In this document: one piece after another, positions 53,041 through 61,902 of the stretch
Layout: the number at the start of each line of letters is the position of its first letter
Position numbering within the stretch: position 1 is the stretch's first letter
DNA from: Nocardia tengchongensis
Lineage (GTDB): Bacteria; Actinomycetota; Actinomycetes; Mycobacteriales; Mycobacteriaceae
Length of the DNA stretch: 64,000 bases
NCBI RefSeq assembly: GCF_018362975.1
Contig: NZ_CP074371.1
Coordinates: 5,456,001-5,520,000 of the forward strand
Direction: 5' to 3'
The notes under the pieces: model-generated
Databases searched by the model: none
What the model saw: only the letters and a program-made list of their open reading frames with translations
What the model was told of the DNA's origin: nothing
Program-made: the position numbers and the translations under genes

Positions 53041-54246
53041 ATGACGCGAACCGATCCCGATTCCTGCCCGGGCGTGCTGCGCCTGCACGAAGCCGCCGAT
53101 GGTCCCCTCGCCCGCATCCGGGTGCCCGGTGGACTCCTGTCCCCCACCCAGCTCCAGGCCCTCGCCGGCGCGGCTGCCGACCTGAGCGACGGGAACATCG
53201 AACTCACCTCGCGCGGCAACATCCAGTTCCGGCAGGTGCGCGACGCGGCCGCCCTCACCGAACGGCTCACCGCGGCCGGGCTGCTGCCCAGCGTCACCCA
53301 CGAGCGGGTGCGCAACATCATCGCCTCGCCGCTGTCCGGACGCGTCGGCGGCTGGACCGACGTGCATCCCCTGGTCGCCGGCCTCGACGCAGGCCTGTGC
53401 GCGCGACCGCGACTGGCGGACCTGCCGGGCCGGGTGCTGTTCACCCTCGACGACGGCCGCGGCGACGTCAGCGGCCTCGGCGGCGACATCGGCGTGCATG
53501 CCCTCGACGAACACACCTACGCACTCCTGTTGGCAGGCAAGGACTCCGGCGTACGCCTGCCCACCGACTCGGCGGTTGAGGTCATGCTCGCCGCAGCCGA
53601 CGGCTTCCTCGACCTGCGTGACGGACAGTGGCGACTGCACGAGATCCCCGACAGCACCGCCAGGCTCACCGACCGGCTCCGCACCGACCACCCCGGCCTC
53701 GAGATCTCCGCCGAGCTCCTGGAACTGCCTGTCCACCAGGACATTCCGATCGGCTGGATGACCCAGTCCGACGACCGGGTCACCCTGGGCGCGGGCGTCC
53801 GCCTCGGTTCGCTGCCCGCCCGCACCGCCGAATTCCTCGCCGCCGTCGAACGCCCGGTGTTCGTGACCCCCTGGCGCAGCCTTGTCATCACCGATCTCGA
53901 CGAGTGGGCCGCCGAACAGGTGGTCCGTGTCCTGGCCCCCATGGGCCTGATCTTCGACGCCGCTTCCCCGTGGCTCGAGGTCAGCGCCTGCGCGGGCATG
54001 CCCGGCTGCGCCAAGTCCCTGACCGACGTCCGCGCCGATGTCGCCGAGGCCGTCGACTCCGGTCGCGTCCTCCCCACCGGCGCACCGGGATTCGCCCGCG
54101 ACGGCCTCGACGCCGCCGACGTGGTGGTCGCGGGCCGTCAGCACTGGTCCGGCTGCGACCGCCGCTGCGGCCGCCCGAAGGGCTCGGTCACCGACGTCAT
54201 CGCGACCGTCGACGGCTACCGCATCGTCCCGGCCGACCCGGGCTAG
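53041..54246 (+). CDS. cobG: Precorrin-3B synthase
   Basis: CobG uses oxygen and a 4Fe-4S cluster to hydroxylate precorrin-3A and form the gamma-lactone of precorrin-3B, the first oxygen-dependent step. The 401-residue protein belongs to the sulfite/nitrite reductase family: ferredoxin-like half domain with IELTSRGNIQFR near residue 57, and the cluster cysteines in SACAGMPGCAKSL and SGCDRRCGRPKG near the C-terminus. ATG 53041 follows GGGAGGCGTC. The stop overlaps by 4 bp the stop of a convergent gene. It shows that the pathway here is the aerobic one. Confidence 0.94.
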   Translation: MTRTDPDSCPGVLRLHEAADGPLARIRVPGGLLSPTQLQALAGAAADLSDGNIELTSRGNIQFRQVRDAAALTERLTAAGLLPSVTHERVRNIIASPLSGRVGGWTDVHPLVAGLDAGLCARPRLADLPGRVLFTLDDGRGDVSGLGGDIGVHALDEHTYALLLAGKDSGVRLPTDSAVEVMLAAADGFLDLRDGQWRLHEIPDSTARLTDRLRTDHPGLEISAELLELPVHQDIPIGWMTQSDDRVTLGAGVRLGSLPARTAEFLAAVERPVFVTPWRSLVITDLDEWAAEQVVRVLAPMGLIFDAASPWLEVSACAGMPGCAKSLTDVRADVAEAVDSGRVLPTGAPGFARDGLDAADVVVAGRQHWSGCDRRCGRPKGSVTDVIATVDGYRIVPADPG

Positions 54247-54731
54247 AGGCCGGAACTTCCGGACGAGGGGAGGCTGCCACCGCCACCGCAGGCGTCCAGT
54301 TTCGGTTGGGCGACCGGTGTCGTACCCGCCGGCGTCGCCTCGACCTGGAATGTGACGGTGGCGGGCTCCCAACCGTTCTGCTTGGTGGTCACGAGGTGGG
54401 CTCCGGTGGTGGTCGGCACCCAGTACACCTGCGCGTAGTTGCCCTCGAACGCCGGGGAGTAGGGGTTATTGGTGCCGAGGGTGCTGCCGAGGCACGCGTC
54501 GTTGTCGTAGAAGTTCACCCGCGTTGTGCCACCGATGGCGTCGGCGTGCACGATGTAGCGCACGCCGGCATAGATGTGATCGGCAGCCGCACCGGTGTCG
54601 GTTCCCACCCAGATGCTCTGGAAGCCGCTGATGGCCGTCGAACCGGTCGGCGCGGCCGCGGTCACCGCGGTCGCCGCCAGCGCCACTGTCGTTGCGACCC
54701 AGCTGATTCGACGAACCACTTGCCCCGCCAT
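54243..54731 (-). CDS. Secreted protein of unknown function
   Basis: The 162-residue protein has a signal peptide (about residues 1-27, ending AVTAAAP), then a beta-rich region with a Cys in DNDACLGS near residue 80 and a second in LDACGGGGSLPSSG near the C-terminus, which could form a disulfide. Phrases such as HLVTTKQNGWEPATVTFQVEA suggest an Ig-like or similar all-beta domain. I do not recognise a family. ATG 54731 begins the signal peptide. It is convergent with cobG. Confidence 0.7.
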   Translation of the reverse strand: MAGQVVRRISWVATTVALAATAVTAAAPTGSTAISGFQSIWVGTDTGAAADHIYAGVRYIVHADAIGGTTRVNFYDNDACLGSTLGTNNPYSPAFEGNYAQVYWVPTTTGAHLVTTKQNGWEPATVTFQVEATPAGTTPVAQPKLDACGGGGSLPSSGSSGL

Positions 54732-54944
54732 GCGTTCTCTCCCCGATCGTGAAAGGTCCGATGAATCCGGACTGCGGAACGTTAACCCGGCCACCGTCTG
54801 ACACATCGGCGTTTCAAATATCTCGGATGACCCCAATTTTTGGGGCCCCCGCGCGCGCCGAGACCGAGGGGGAGGTGCGGGCCCCGGGGCCGCTGGTGCA
54901 GAGTGGATTGTGCACGGCGGCACCAGCGCAGGCGGGAGGCGGTC

Positions 54945-55496
54945 ATGACCATCGCGAAGCTCAGCGATCAAGAGATCGGGGCGATGTCCGACGAAGAGCG
55001 CAGGGCGCTGATCCGGCGGCTGCAACCACCGCCCGAGCGGGTTCTGCCCCGCCCGGAAGTGGTGCGGGCGCATCGGCGGGTCCGGCTCGCGCTCATGGTC
55101 GGCGGCTGCCTCGGGCTCATTCCGTGGATGGTGTACCTGGGGTTCTCGTTGCCGGCGGATTACCACGCCCGCAACTGGTCGCTGGCCTGGATCGGTTTCG
55201 ACGTCGTGCTGGTGCTGATGATGGCGGCCACCGCCTACTTGGGCTGGAAGCGCCGCGTGGTGCTGCTGCTCCCGGCGTTCGGCACGGGCCTGCTCCTGCT
55301 GGTGGACGCCTGGTTCGACATCGTCACCGCCGATGCCGGGGATGTATGGATCTCGCTGGGCACGGCCCTGATCGGCGAGATCCCGTTGGCCGCGTTGCAG
55401 ATCAGTGGCGCGATCATGCTGCTGCGCTTCCTGATCCTGGCCCATCCCCTGAATGATCCCGACGTCAGTCCGTTCCGGACCCGGCTGCCGTTCTGA
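54945..55496 (+). CDS. Membrane protein of unknown function
   Basis: The 183-residue protein has an N-terminal soluble segment (TIAKLSDQEIGAMSDEERRAL) and about four membrane helices starting near residue 48 (LALMVGGCLGLIPWMVYLGF). The aspartate-containing helix LLLLVDAWFDIVTADAGD is a noticeable feature. Similar proteins occur in mycobacteria and Nocardia without assigned function. ATG 54945 follows GGGAGGCGG. The 3' end overlaps the convergent DDAH gene by 32 bp. Confidence 0.75.
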   Translation: MTIAKLSDQEIGAMSDEERRALIRRLQPPPERVLPRPEVVRAHRRVRLALMVGGCLGLIPWMVYLGFSLPADYHARNWSLAWIGFDVVLVLMMAATAYLGWKRRVVLLLPAFGTGLLLLVDAWFDIVTADAGDVWISLGTALIGEIPLAALQISGAIMLLRFLILAHPLNDPDVSPFRTRLPF

Positions 55497-56337
55497 CCGC
55501 GTGCCATTCCATCGTGCAGCACTTGACGCTGCCGCCGGATTTGAGCAACTCCGACAGGTCGATCCCGACCGGTTCGTAGCCACGGGCCCGCAACTGCTCG
55601 GCCAGGTCGACCGCCTGATCGGTGAGAAAGACGTGGTAGCCGTCGCAGACGCCGTTGAGGCCCAGCACATTCGCGTCCGCCTCGGTGGCCAGGATGGCGT
55701 CCGGGTACAGGCTCGCCAGCAGCCGGGCGCTGGGTCCACTGAAGGCGGCCGGGTAGTAGGCGATGGTGTCGTCGAGCACCATGAGCGCGGTGTCGAGGTG
55801 GTAGAAGCGCGGATCCACCAGATCCAGTGAAACGACCGGCAATCCGAAGTACTCCGCCACCTCCTGGTGCGAGTCGCGAGCACTGCGGAAACCGGTTCCG
55901 GCGAGAATGCGTCCGGGCGCGATCGCGAAATCGCCCTCCCCCTCATTGGTTTCGCGGGCACGGGCCACGGTCGTGAAGCGCTGCGCGGCCATCCAGTCGT
56001 GGTAGGCCGGGCCTTCCTCCGCGCGTTCGGGATTGGCGAAGCGCGCCGAGAGCGCCCGGTCCCCGATCGCTAGACCGCCGTTGGCCGCGAACACCATGTC
56101 CGGCAGCCCGGCCACCGGTTCGATCATCTCGACCCGATGCCCGCGCACCTCGTAGGCGATGCGCAGCGCATCCCATTGCGCGAGGGCGAGGGCCCGGTTC
56201 ACCGCGGCGCCGGTGTCCATCCACGGATTGATGGCGTAGGTGACGTCGAAGTGGTCGGGGCGGCACATCAGGTAGCGGCGGGGCACGGGCCGGCGGGCGG
56301 CGGGATCGCGGGCGAGCAGCGTGGCTACGGACGTCAA
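55465..56337 (-). CDS. Dimethylarginine dimethylaminohydrolase-like enzyme
   Basis: The 290-residue protein belongs to the arginine-modifying pentein superfamily (DDAH/arginine deiminase fold). Visible are DMVFAANGGLAIG, ETNEGEGDFAI, FYHLDTALMVL (catalytic His) and SVKCCTMEWH (catalytic Cys near residue 276). It would hydrolyse methylated arginine or a related guanidino compound; in Mycobacterium tuberculosis the similar Rv2323c neighbours an AsnC regulator and ornithine aminotransferase. Here it is divergent from an Lrp/AsnC gene but no rocD is present. ATG 56337 opens the pentein start. Confidence 0.82.
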   Translation of the reverse strand: MTSVATLLARDPAARRPVPRRYLMCRPDHFDVTYAINPWMDTGAAVNRALALAQWDALRIAYEVRGHRVEMIEPVAGLPDMVFAANGGLAIGDRALSARFANPERAEEGPAYHDWMAAQRFTTVARARETNEGEGDFAIAPGRILAGTGFRSARDSHQEVAEYFGLPVVSLDLVDPRFYHLDTALMVLDDTIAYYPAAFSGPSARLLASLYPDAILATEADANVLGLNGVCDGYHVFLTDQAVDLAEQLRARGYEPVGIDLSELLKSGGSVKCCTMEWHAVRTAAGSGTD

Positions 56338-56408
56338 CGGGACTCCCTCGGAAGCGGCGCGGACGGGTCTGACCCGAAGGTAAATGGCGTACCGTTGTGC
56401 CAGGAATA

Positions 56409-56454
56409 GCGAATCGTTGCGTTAATCGCCTCGCCGGCAGCGATTCGTTGCGTT
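56409..56454. promoter_or_regulatory. Direct repeats, likely Lrp/AsnC binding sites
   Basis: GCGAATCGTTGCGTT at 56409-56423 and GCGATTCGTTGCGTT at 56440-56454 differ at one of 15 positions and are 31 bp apart, close to three helical turns. They lie between the divergent DDAH and Lrp/AsnC genes. Multiple in-phase sites are usual for Lrp-type octamers. Confidence 0.65.
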
Positions 56455-56512
56455 CGATCGATGCGCATGCATCAGCGCGGCCGATGCGCGCATCCCCGCG
56501 AAGGGAGCGACC

Positions 56513-56950
56513 GTGGATGATCTCGATCGGCGGATCCTGGCGCATCTGCTGAAGAACGCGCGCGCCTCGTTCCAGGACATCGGCGCGGTGATCGGACTGT
56601 CCGCCCCCGCGGTCAAACGCCGCGTCGACAAGCTGGTGGCGGGCGGCCAGATCACCGGTTTCACCGCGGTGGTGAATCCGGCCGCGCTGGGCTGGCGCAC
56701 CGAGGCCTACGTCGAAGTCTTCTACCGCGACAACATCTCCCCCGCCGAACTGCGCCGCGGCCTCGAACCCATCCCGCAGGTGGTCGGTGTGTGGACGATC
56801 GCCGGCGAGGCCGACGCCCTCGTCCACGTGATTGCCACCGATATGGCCGAGATCGAGGCGACCGTCGAGCGGATCCGCGAGAACGCCCGCGTCGGGCGCA
56901 CCCGCAGCAATATCGTCATGTCCCGCCTGCTCGAGCGCCCCCGCACCTGA
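56513..56950 (+). CDS. Lrp/AsnC-family regulator
   Basis: The 145-residue protein has an N-terminal helix-turn-helix (DDLDRRILAHLLKNARASFQDIGAVIGLSAPAVKRRVDKLVAGG) and a C-terminal RAM ligand domain (VVGVWTIAGEADALVHVIATDMAEIEATVERI). Such proteins sense amino acids. The GTG at 56513 follows GAAGGGAG. It is divergent from the DDAH-like gene and probably controls it in response to arginine or ornithine, as proposed for its mycobacterial counterparts. Confidence 0.92.
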   Translation: MDDLDRRILAHLLKNARASFQDIGAVIGLSAPAVKRRVDKLVAGGQITGFTAVVNPAALGWRTEAYVEVFYRDNISPAELRRGLEPIPQVVGVWTIAGEADALVHVIATDMAEIEATVERIRENARVGRTRSNIVMSRLLERPRT

Positions 56951-57001
56951 CCCGCCCCGCGCCGAAACCACTGGATTCGCCTGACCGAGACCACCCATTG
57001 T

Positions 57002-57022
57002 GGCCGGGCGCACTACCCGGCC
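57002..57022 (+). terminator. Possible terminator after the Lrp/AsnC gene
   Basis: GGCCGGG (57002-57008) pairs with CCCGGCC (57016-57022) with a 7-base loop. It lies between the Lrp/AsnC stop and cobH, both plus strand. The stem is short, so it is weak evidence. Confidence 0.35.
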
Positions 57023-57058
57023 GGCGCCGCTCCGGCGGCGAAAACTAGGGTGGACGCC

Positions 57059-57694
57059 ATGTCCGACGTGCGTGCCAGCTACCTCAAAGACGGGGCCGAG
57101 ATCTATCGGCGCTCGTTCGCGACCATCCGGGACGAGGCCGATCTGGCCCGGTTCCCGGCGGACGTGTCACAGGTGGTGGTGCGCATGATCCACGCCTGCG
57201 GGCAGGTCGATCTGGCGGGCGACGTGGAATTCAGCACCGACGTGGTCGCCAAGGCCCGGGCCGCGCTGCAGGCCGGAGCGCCGATCCTGTGCGACGCCAA
57301 GATGGTCGCCTCCGGCGTCACCCGCAAGCGGCTGCCCGCCGACAACGACGTGCTGTGCCTGCTCGACGACCCGCGCGTGCCCGACCTGGCCGCGCAGCTG
57401 GACAACACCAGATCCGCTGCGGCCCTGGAACTCTGGAGCGACCGCCTCGACGGCGCGGTGGTGGCGATCGGCAATGCCCCGACCGCCCTGTTCCACCTGC
57501 TCGACCTGATCGACGCGGGCGCGCCCCGCCCCGCCGCGGTGCTCGGCATTCCGGTCGGGTTCATCGGGGCCGCGGAGTCCAAGCAGGCGCTGGCCGAGTA
57601 CGGCGGCGTCGAGTTCCTGACCGTGCGGGGCCGGCGCGGCGGCAGCGCCATCACCGCCGCCGCCCTCAATGCGATTGCGAGCGAACAAGAATGA
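57059..57694 (+). CDS. cobH: Precorrin-8X methylmutase
   Basis: CobH moves a methyl group from C-11 to C-12 of precorrin-8x to give hydrogenobyrinic acid. The 211-residue protein has the family blocks [20 protein letters not shown] (catalytic His near residue 42), [38 protein letters not shown] and [12 protein letters not shown], and ends with [21 protein letters not shown] 57059 follows TAGGGTG; a GTG at 57050 is possible. Its stop overlaps the start of cobIJ (ATGA). Confidence 0.95.
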   Translation: MSDVRASYLKDGAEIYRRSFATIRDEADLARFPADVSQVVVRMIHACGQVDLAGDVEFSTDVVAKARAALQAGAPILCDAKMVASGVTRKRLPADNDVLCLLDDPRVPDLAAQLDNTRSAAALELWSDRLDGAVVAIGNAPTALFHLLDLIDAGAPRPAAVLGIPVGFIGAAESKQALAEYGGVEFLTVRGRRGGSAITAAALNAIASEQE

Positions 57695-59391
57695 GCAAGC
57701 TCTGGGGTGTCGGGCTCGGACCCGGCGATCCGGAACTGGTGACGGTGAAGGCCGCCCGGGTCATCGGCGAGGCCGATGTCATCGCCTTCCACAGCGCCCG
57801 CCACGGGCGCAGCATCTCGCGCGCCATCGCCGCCCCCTACATGCGCGCCGGTCAGCTCGAGGAGCACCTGGTCTACCCGGTCACCACCGAGACCACCGAC
57901 CATCCCGGCGGCTACCAGGGCGCGATCGACGAGTTCTACGAGTCCGCCGCCGCGCGCTTGGCCGAACACCTCGCCGCGGGCCGCACCGTGGCCCTGCTCG
58001 CGGCCGGTGACCCGCTGTTCTACAGCTCGTTCCAGCACATGCACCGCCGCCTGGCCGACCGCTTCGACACCGAGATCATCCCCGGCGTCACCTCGGTCAG
58101 CGCCGCCTCCGCCGCCCTGGGCACCCCGCTGGTCGAGGAGAAGCAGGTCCTCACCGTTCTGCCCGGCACCCTGCCTGTCGAGGAGCTCACTCGCCGCCTG
58201 CGCGAGACCGACGCCGCGGCCATCATGAAGCTCGGCCGCACCTACCCGGGTGTCCGCCAGGCCCTGGCCGATTCCGGCCGCCTCGACGACGCCTTCTACG
58301 TCGAACGCGCCAGCTCCGACCGCCAGCGCGTGCTGCGCGCGGCCGACGTGGACGAGGCGAGCGTCCCGTACTTCGCGATCACCGTGGTCCCGGGCCCCGC
58401 CCCCGCCACGCGTATCACCCTGACCGACGCCACCGAGAGCGATTCGGCCGCCACCAAGGACCGGAACACCGCCACTCCCAACGGCATTGCCGCACGCGGG
58501 GCCGACATCGCAGCGGCCGTCCTTCCCGGATCGGGTGCGGCCGCGGCTGGCGCGGAGGCCACGACGGGGGCCGCCACCGCAGCGTCGAAGGGTGGACCCC
58601 CCGCAGCCCAGGCTGCCCCGAATCCCGCTGCGGCGCACGAGGACCGGGTCGGCGAGGTCGTCGTCATCGGGCTCGGCCCCGGCGACGAAGCCTGGACCAC
58701 GCCCGAGGTCTCGCAGGCGCTGGCCGAGGCGACCGACATCGTCGGCTACACCACGTATGTGAACCGCGTGCCGGTGCGGCCGGGTCAGCGGCGCCACGCC
58801 AGTGACAATCGGGTCGAATCCGAGCGCGCCGGTATGGCTTTGGACATGGCCAAGCAGGGCGCGAAGGTCGTGGTGGTGTCGTCCGGGGATCCGGGCGTGT
58901 TCGCCATGGCGGCGGCGGTGGTCGAGGAGTCGGCAGATCCGCAGTGGCGCGACGTTCCGGTGCGGGTGCTGCCCGGGGTGACCGCGGCCAGTGCGGTGGC
59001 GAGCCGGATGGGCGCGCCGCTGGGGCACGATTTCGCGATGATCTCGCTGTCGGATCGACTCAAGCCGTGGGAGACTGTGGCGCAACGGATTTCGGCGGTA
59101 GCCTCGGCGGACATGGCGTTCGCCGTGTACAACCCGGCGTCGTCGCAACGCACCTGGCAGGTGGCGGCCATGCGGGAGCTGGCGCTCGAGCACCGCAAGC
59201 CGGAGACGCCGGTAGTGATCGGCCGCGATGTTGGCGGCCCGACCGAGTCGGTGCGGGTGGTGACGCTGGGCGAATTGAACCCCGCCGAGGTGGACATGCG
59301 CACGCTGCTGATCGTCGGGGCGTCCACCACCACCGTGTTCGACGCGGCCGGTGGACCCCGGGTGTTCACGTCCCGTCGCTACGGAGCTTAA
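57691..59391 (+). CDS. cobIJ: Fused precorrin-2 C20-methyltransferase / precorrin-3B C17-methyltransferase
   Basis: Both halves are tetrapyrrole methylases using S-adenosylmethionine. The CobI half (residues 1-250) has [21 protein letters not shown] and [12 protein letters not shown]. The CobJ half (from about residue 320) has [33 protein letters not shown] and [17 protein letters not shown]. The two are joined by an alanine-rich linker of about 70 residues (250-320), longer than in the mycobacterial fusion as far as I know it. It carries out two successive steps around CobG. ATG 57691 overlaps cobH. Confidence 0.95.
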   Translation: MSKLWGVGLGPGDPELVTVKAARVIGEADVIAFHSARHGRSISRAIAAPYMRAGQLEEHLVYPVTTETTDHPGGYQGAIDEFYESAAARLAEHLAAGRTVALLAAGDPLFYSSFQHMHRRLADRFDTEIIPGVTSVSAASAALGTPLVEEKQVLTVLPGTLPVEELTRRLRETDAAAIMKLGRTYPGVRQALADSGRLDDAFYVERASSDRQRVLRAADVDEASVPYFAITVVPGPAPATRITLTDATESDSAATKDRNTATPNGIAARGADIAAAVLPGSGAAAAGAEATTGAATAASKGGPPAAQAAPNPAAAHEDRVGEVVVIGLGPGDEAWTTPEVSQALAEATDIVGYTTYVNRVPVRPGQRRHASDNRVESERAGMALDMAKQGAKVVVVSSGDPGVFAMAAAVVEESADPQWRDVPVRVLPGVTAASAVASRMGAPLGHDFAMISLSDRLKPWETVAQRISAVASADMAFAVYNPASSQRTWQVAAMRELALEHRKPETPVVIGRDVGGPTESVRVVTLGELNPAEVDMRTLLIVGASTTTVFDAAGGPRVFTSRRYGA

Positions 59392-59436
59392 TATTCCAAT
59401 GTAGAACGTAGTGATTGCAGGCTGGAAGGAGTGCCG

Positions 59437-59982
59437 GTGCCAGAAGACCATGCTCGACGCCCGCTCAACTCGACGGCCGCGTCCCTACTCGGCTTCCTGC
59501 ACACGGGCGAAATGTCCGGGTGGGATCTGGTGGCGCTGGCCCAGGACCGCATCGGCGACTTCTGGACCATCACCCAGAGCCAGGTCTACCGCGAACTGGC
59601 CACCATGCACCAACTCGGCCTGGTGGACAAGGGCGCGTCCGGCGCCCGCGACCGCACTCCCTACCGCATCACCGAGGACGGCCGCGAAGCCTTCGCCGAA
59701 TGGATCGCGCGCGATCCGGGCGCGGAGACCATCCGTGTGCCGCTGCTGCTGACCCTGTCGTTCGGGGAGTTCGTGGACGCGGGGCGGCTGGAACGCATCG
59801 TCGCCGCCAACCGCACCGTCCACGAGCAGCGGCTCTCGGGCTACCTGTCCGGTCAGGACGAGCAGCGGATGTCACCCTACGAGCGGGCGACCCTGGATTT
59901 CGGTATCCGCTATGAGCGGGCCGTCCTGGAATGGTTCGACCGCCTGCCGGAGCTGCTGGACCGCACCAGCCGCCTGTCCTGA
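59437..59982 (+). CDS. PadR-family transcriptional regulator
   Basis: The 181-residue protein has an N-terminal PadR winged helix-turn-helix (ASLLGFLHTGEMSGWDLVALAQDRIGDFWTITQSQVYRELATMHQLGLV and RTPYRITEDGREAFAEWI) and a C-terminal Vir-like helical dimer domain. GTG 59437 is preferred over GTG 59431 because AAGGA (59426-59430) is then at a proper distance. It lies between cobIJ and the convergent cobK. Its target is unknown. Confidence 0.88.
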   Translation: MPEDHARRPLNSTAASLLGFLHTGEMSGWDLVALAQDRIGDFWTITQSQVYRELATMHQLGLVDKGASGARDRTPYRITEDGREAFAEWIARDPGAETIRVPLLLTLSFGEFVDAGRLERIVAANRTVHEQRLSGYLSGQDEQRMSPYERATLDFGIRYERAVLEWFDRLPELLDRTSRLS

Positions 59983-60005
59983 CCGGACCCGCGCCCGGCT
60001 CCGCG

Positions 60006-60743
60006 TCACATCACCGAATCGCGCCGGGCGCGCAGCCAATCCCACGCCGCCGCAACGGTTTCCACCTGCTCCGCGCCCGCGGGCAGCGGCGGCCGGTCGA
60101 TCATCACGACCGCCAGCCCGAGTTCGCGGGCCGCGCTGAGCTTGGCCTCGGTGAGCGCTCCCCCGCTATCCTTGGTCACCAGCACGTCGATGCGCCGTTC
60201 GATCAGCAGCGCGATCTCTTCCTCGACGCTGAAAGGTCCACGGGCGAGCAACAATTCGTGCTGCGGCGGCACCGCACCCTCGGGCGGGTCGATCGCCCGG
60301 ATCAGGAACCATCCCTCGGAGTTCGCGAAGGCCCCCACACCCTGGCGGCCGATGGTCAGGAAGACCCGTTTCCCCAGCGCCGCAGCCGCTTCCGCGGCGA
60401 GCGCCAGATCCGGCACCCGCACCCAGCGGTCGCCGTCGCGTTCGAGCCAGCCCGGCCGCCGCACGTGCAGCACCGGCAGTCCGAGCGCCGCCGCCGCGGC
60501 CGCCGCGTTGGCGGTGATGCCGCCCGCGAACGGATGCGTGGCATCCACCACGGCCTCGATCCCGTTGCCGGCCAGCCACTCCCGCAGCCCCTCGGCGCCC
60601 CCGAAGCCGCCCACCCGTACCTCGCCGACCGGCAGCGCGGGTGCGCGGACCCGCCCGGCGAGCGAGGACACGATCTCGAATCCTCGCTCACCGGACGCGA
60701 TGTCGGCGAGTTCCCGGGCTTCCCGGGTGCCGCCGAGGATCAA
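60006..60743 (-). CDS. cobK: Precorrin-6A reductase
   Basis: CobK reduces precorrin-6A with NADPH. The 245-residue protein has the family start LILGGTREARELADIA, VVDATHPFAGGITANAAAA near residue 66, FLTIGRQGVGAF and VLVTKDSGGALTEAKLSAARELG near the C-terminus. No ATG fits: TTG 60743 lies 5 bp after the stop of the upstream gene, while a CTG at 60752 would overlap that stop (CTGA) and give KTLILGGT, a more usual N-terminus. It is convergent with padR and cut off from the other cob genes by strand. Confidence 0.92.
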   Translation of the reverse strand: MILGGTREARELADIASGERGFEIVSSLAGRVRAPALPVGEVRVGGFGGAEGLREWLAGNGIEAVVDATHPFAGGITANAAAAAAALGLPVLHVRRPGWLERDGDRWVRVPDLALAAEAAAALGKRVFLTIGRQGVGAFANSEGWFLIRAIDPPEGAVPPQHELLLARGPFSVEEEIALLIERRIDVLVTKDSGGALTEAKLSAARELGLAVVMIDRPPLPAGAEQVETVAAAWDWLRARRDSVM

Positions 60744-60748
60744 CGTTT

Positions 60749-61324
60749 TCAGGGCTGCCCGCTGAAGTAGGCCGACCCGGAGTCGATCAGCGGCTGCCCG
60801 CCCACGACCAGCAATCCGATGATCGCGCCCGGGATGGCGCCGATCCCGAACAGGAACGCGCCCAGGATCCCGCCGATGATCCCGCCCAGCGCCGCGTGCT
60901 GCAGCTGCCCGAAGAAGTCACCCTGCGAGTCGATGTCCTTGGCGGTGGCCAGCGGCGCCGACACCGAGGTCAGCGTCAACTGGGTACCGGTGGTGTCGAT
61001 GGCCGCGGTCAGCCCGTACTGCTTGCCGGCGAGGGCCCCGTTCAGCGGCACCTGGGTGACGACGTCCCCGGCCTCGTTCTTCAGGAACACGGTCTGACCG
61101 GTGGCGTCCAGGCTGAACTGCCCGCCGGTCACCTTGGTGACGATGTCATTGGTATCGCTCACCGCGACGTCGTACCCGACACCCTGCTGGGTCCCGTGCA
61201 GCCCCGACGCGGCCTGCTCGACCACCGGCGCCTGATCGAGCGGAACGGCGTAACCGGTGCCCGCGGCAATCCCGGTCGCGGCCGCGGCGACGAATGCGGT
61301 AGCCACGAACTTTGTGTACTTCAT
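60749..61324 (-). CDS. Secreted small protein with C-terminal membrane region (Nocardia-type)
   Basis: The 191-residue protein has a signal peptide (about residues 1-26, ending GYAVP), a beta-rich part with VTKVTGGQFSLDATGQTVFLKNEAGDVV and TQVPLNGALAGKQYGLTAAI, and a glycine-rich hydrophobic C-terminal hairpin (LGGIIGGILGAFLFGIGAIPGAIIGLLVVGG). The plan and several phrases parallel the 47755 protein. The function is unknown. ATG 61324 starts the signal peptide. The stop sits 5 bp before cobK, so the two may be co-transcribed. Confidence 0.75.
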   Translation of the reverse strand: MKYTKFVATAFVAAAATGIAAGTGYAVPLDQAPVVEQAASGLHGTQQGVGYDVAVSDTNDIVTKVTGGQFSLDATGQTVFLKNEAGDVVTQVPLNGALAGKQYGLTAAIDTTGTQLTLTSVSAPLATAKDIDSQGDFFGQLQHAALGGIIGGILGAFLFGIGAIPGAIIGLLVVGGQPLIDSGSAYFSGQP

Positions 61325-61348
61325 CGATCTCCTAATAGAGCAACATCC

Positions 61349-61370
61349 GAATCCGACAACATTCGGATTC
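61349..61370. promoter_or_regulatory. Inverted repeat in the leader of the secreted protein gene
   Basis: GAATCCGA (61349-61356) and TCGGATTC (61363-61370) are perfect inverted copies with a 6-base spacer, 25-46 bp upstream of the ATG at 61324. It could be an operator or an RNA hairpin in the 5' leader. Confidence 0.5.
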
Positions 61371-61404
61371 CAGCTGGTCACCCTACCGTTGACTCAGTGA
61401 TGTT

Positions 61405-61700
61405 TCATTCTGAATGGCTCACCCACGCCACGGATTCCAGCTTTGCTCCAACGTTGACCGGCGCGAGGTCCTCGAGCTCATCGGAGTGATCCACCACGAC
61501 ACGGATGTATCCGGCCTGATCAATGTAGTGCTTCGACGCAACGCCGGCACCATCCGAATGTCCCAATTGCGCACTCGCCCGGCGCTTGTCGCCAGTCTTG
61601 CCCGCCACATGAGTTGCCACGGTGTCTCGAAGGTTGCCCCACGCCACCCACTCCACTGGCGAATCAGCTTTGGCCTTGGCCAGATTCTGATCAGCCCCCA
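61405..61700 (-). pseudogene. C-terminal remnant of a tyrosine recombinase (integrase)
   Basis: About 98 residues keep the integrase end: an arginine in NLRDTVATHVAG (the usual His before it is replaced), SAQLGHSDG with the conserved His, and KHYID with the catalytic Tyr. The frame stays open further upstream, but the sequence there lacks the first catalytic arginine and the rest of the domain. The gene has lost most of its 5' part and is not functional. It marks a former integration near this point. Confidence 0.7.
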
Positions 61701-61902
61701 TGGGTTCGACCATTCGCTTCAGTCGAGAGACAGGAACATCGGACAGGCCTCGGACTCCGGCGCAGCGAGCCGCCGGTACTTTCTGAGCTCGTTGGTGAGC
61801 CATCTCGGCAATGTGATGTATTAGCACTTCACTGCGGTCGCGCCCACCCGCATGACAGCCTTCTCGACCGTTCACCATCATCCCGCGCTGGAATGTGCGA
61901 GC

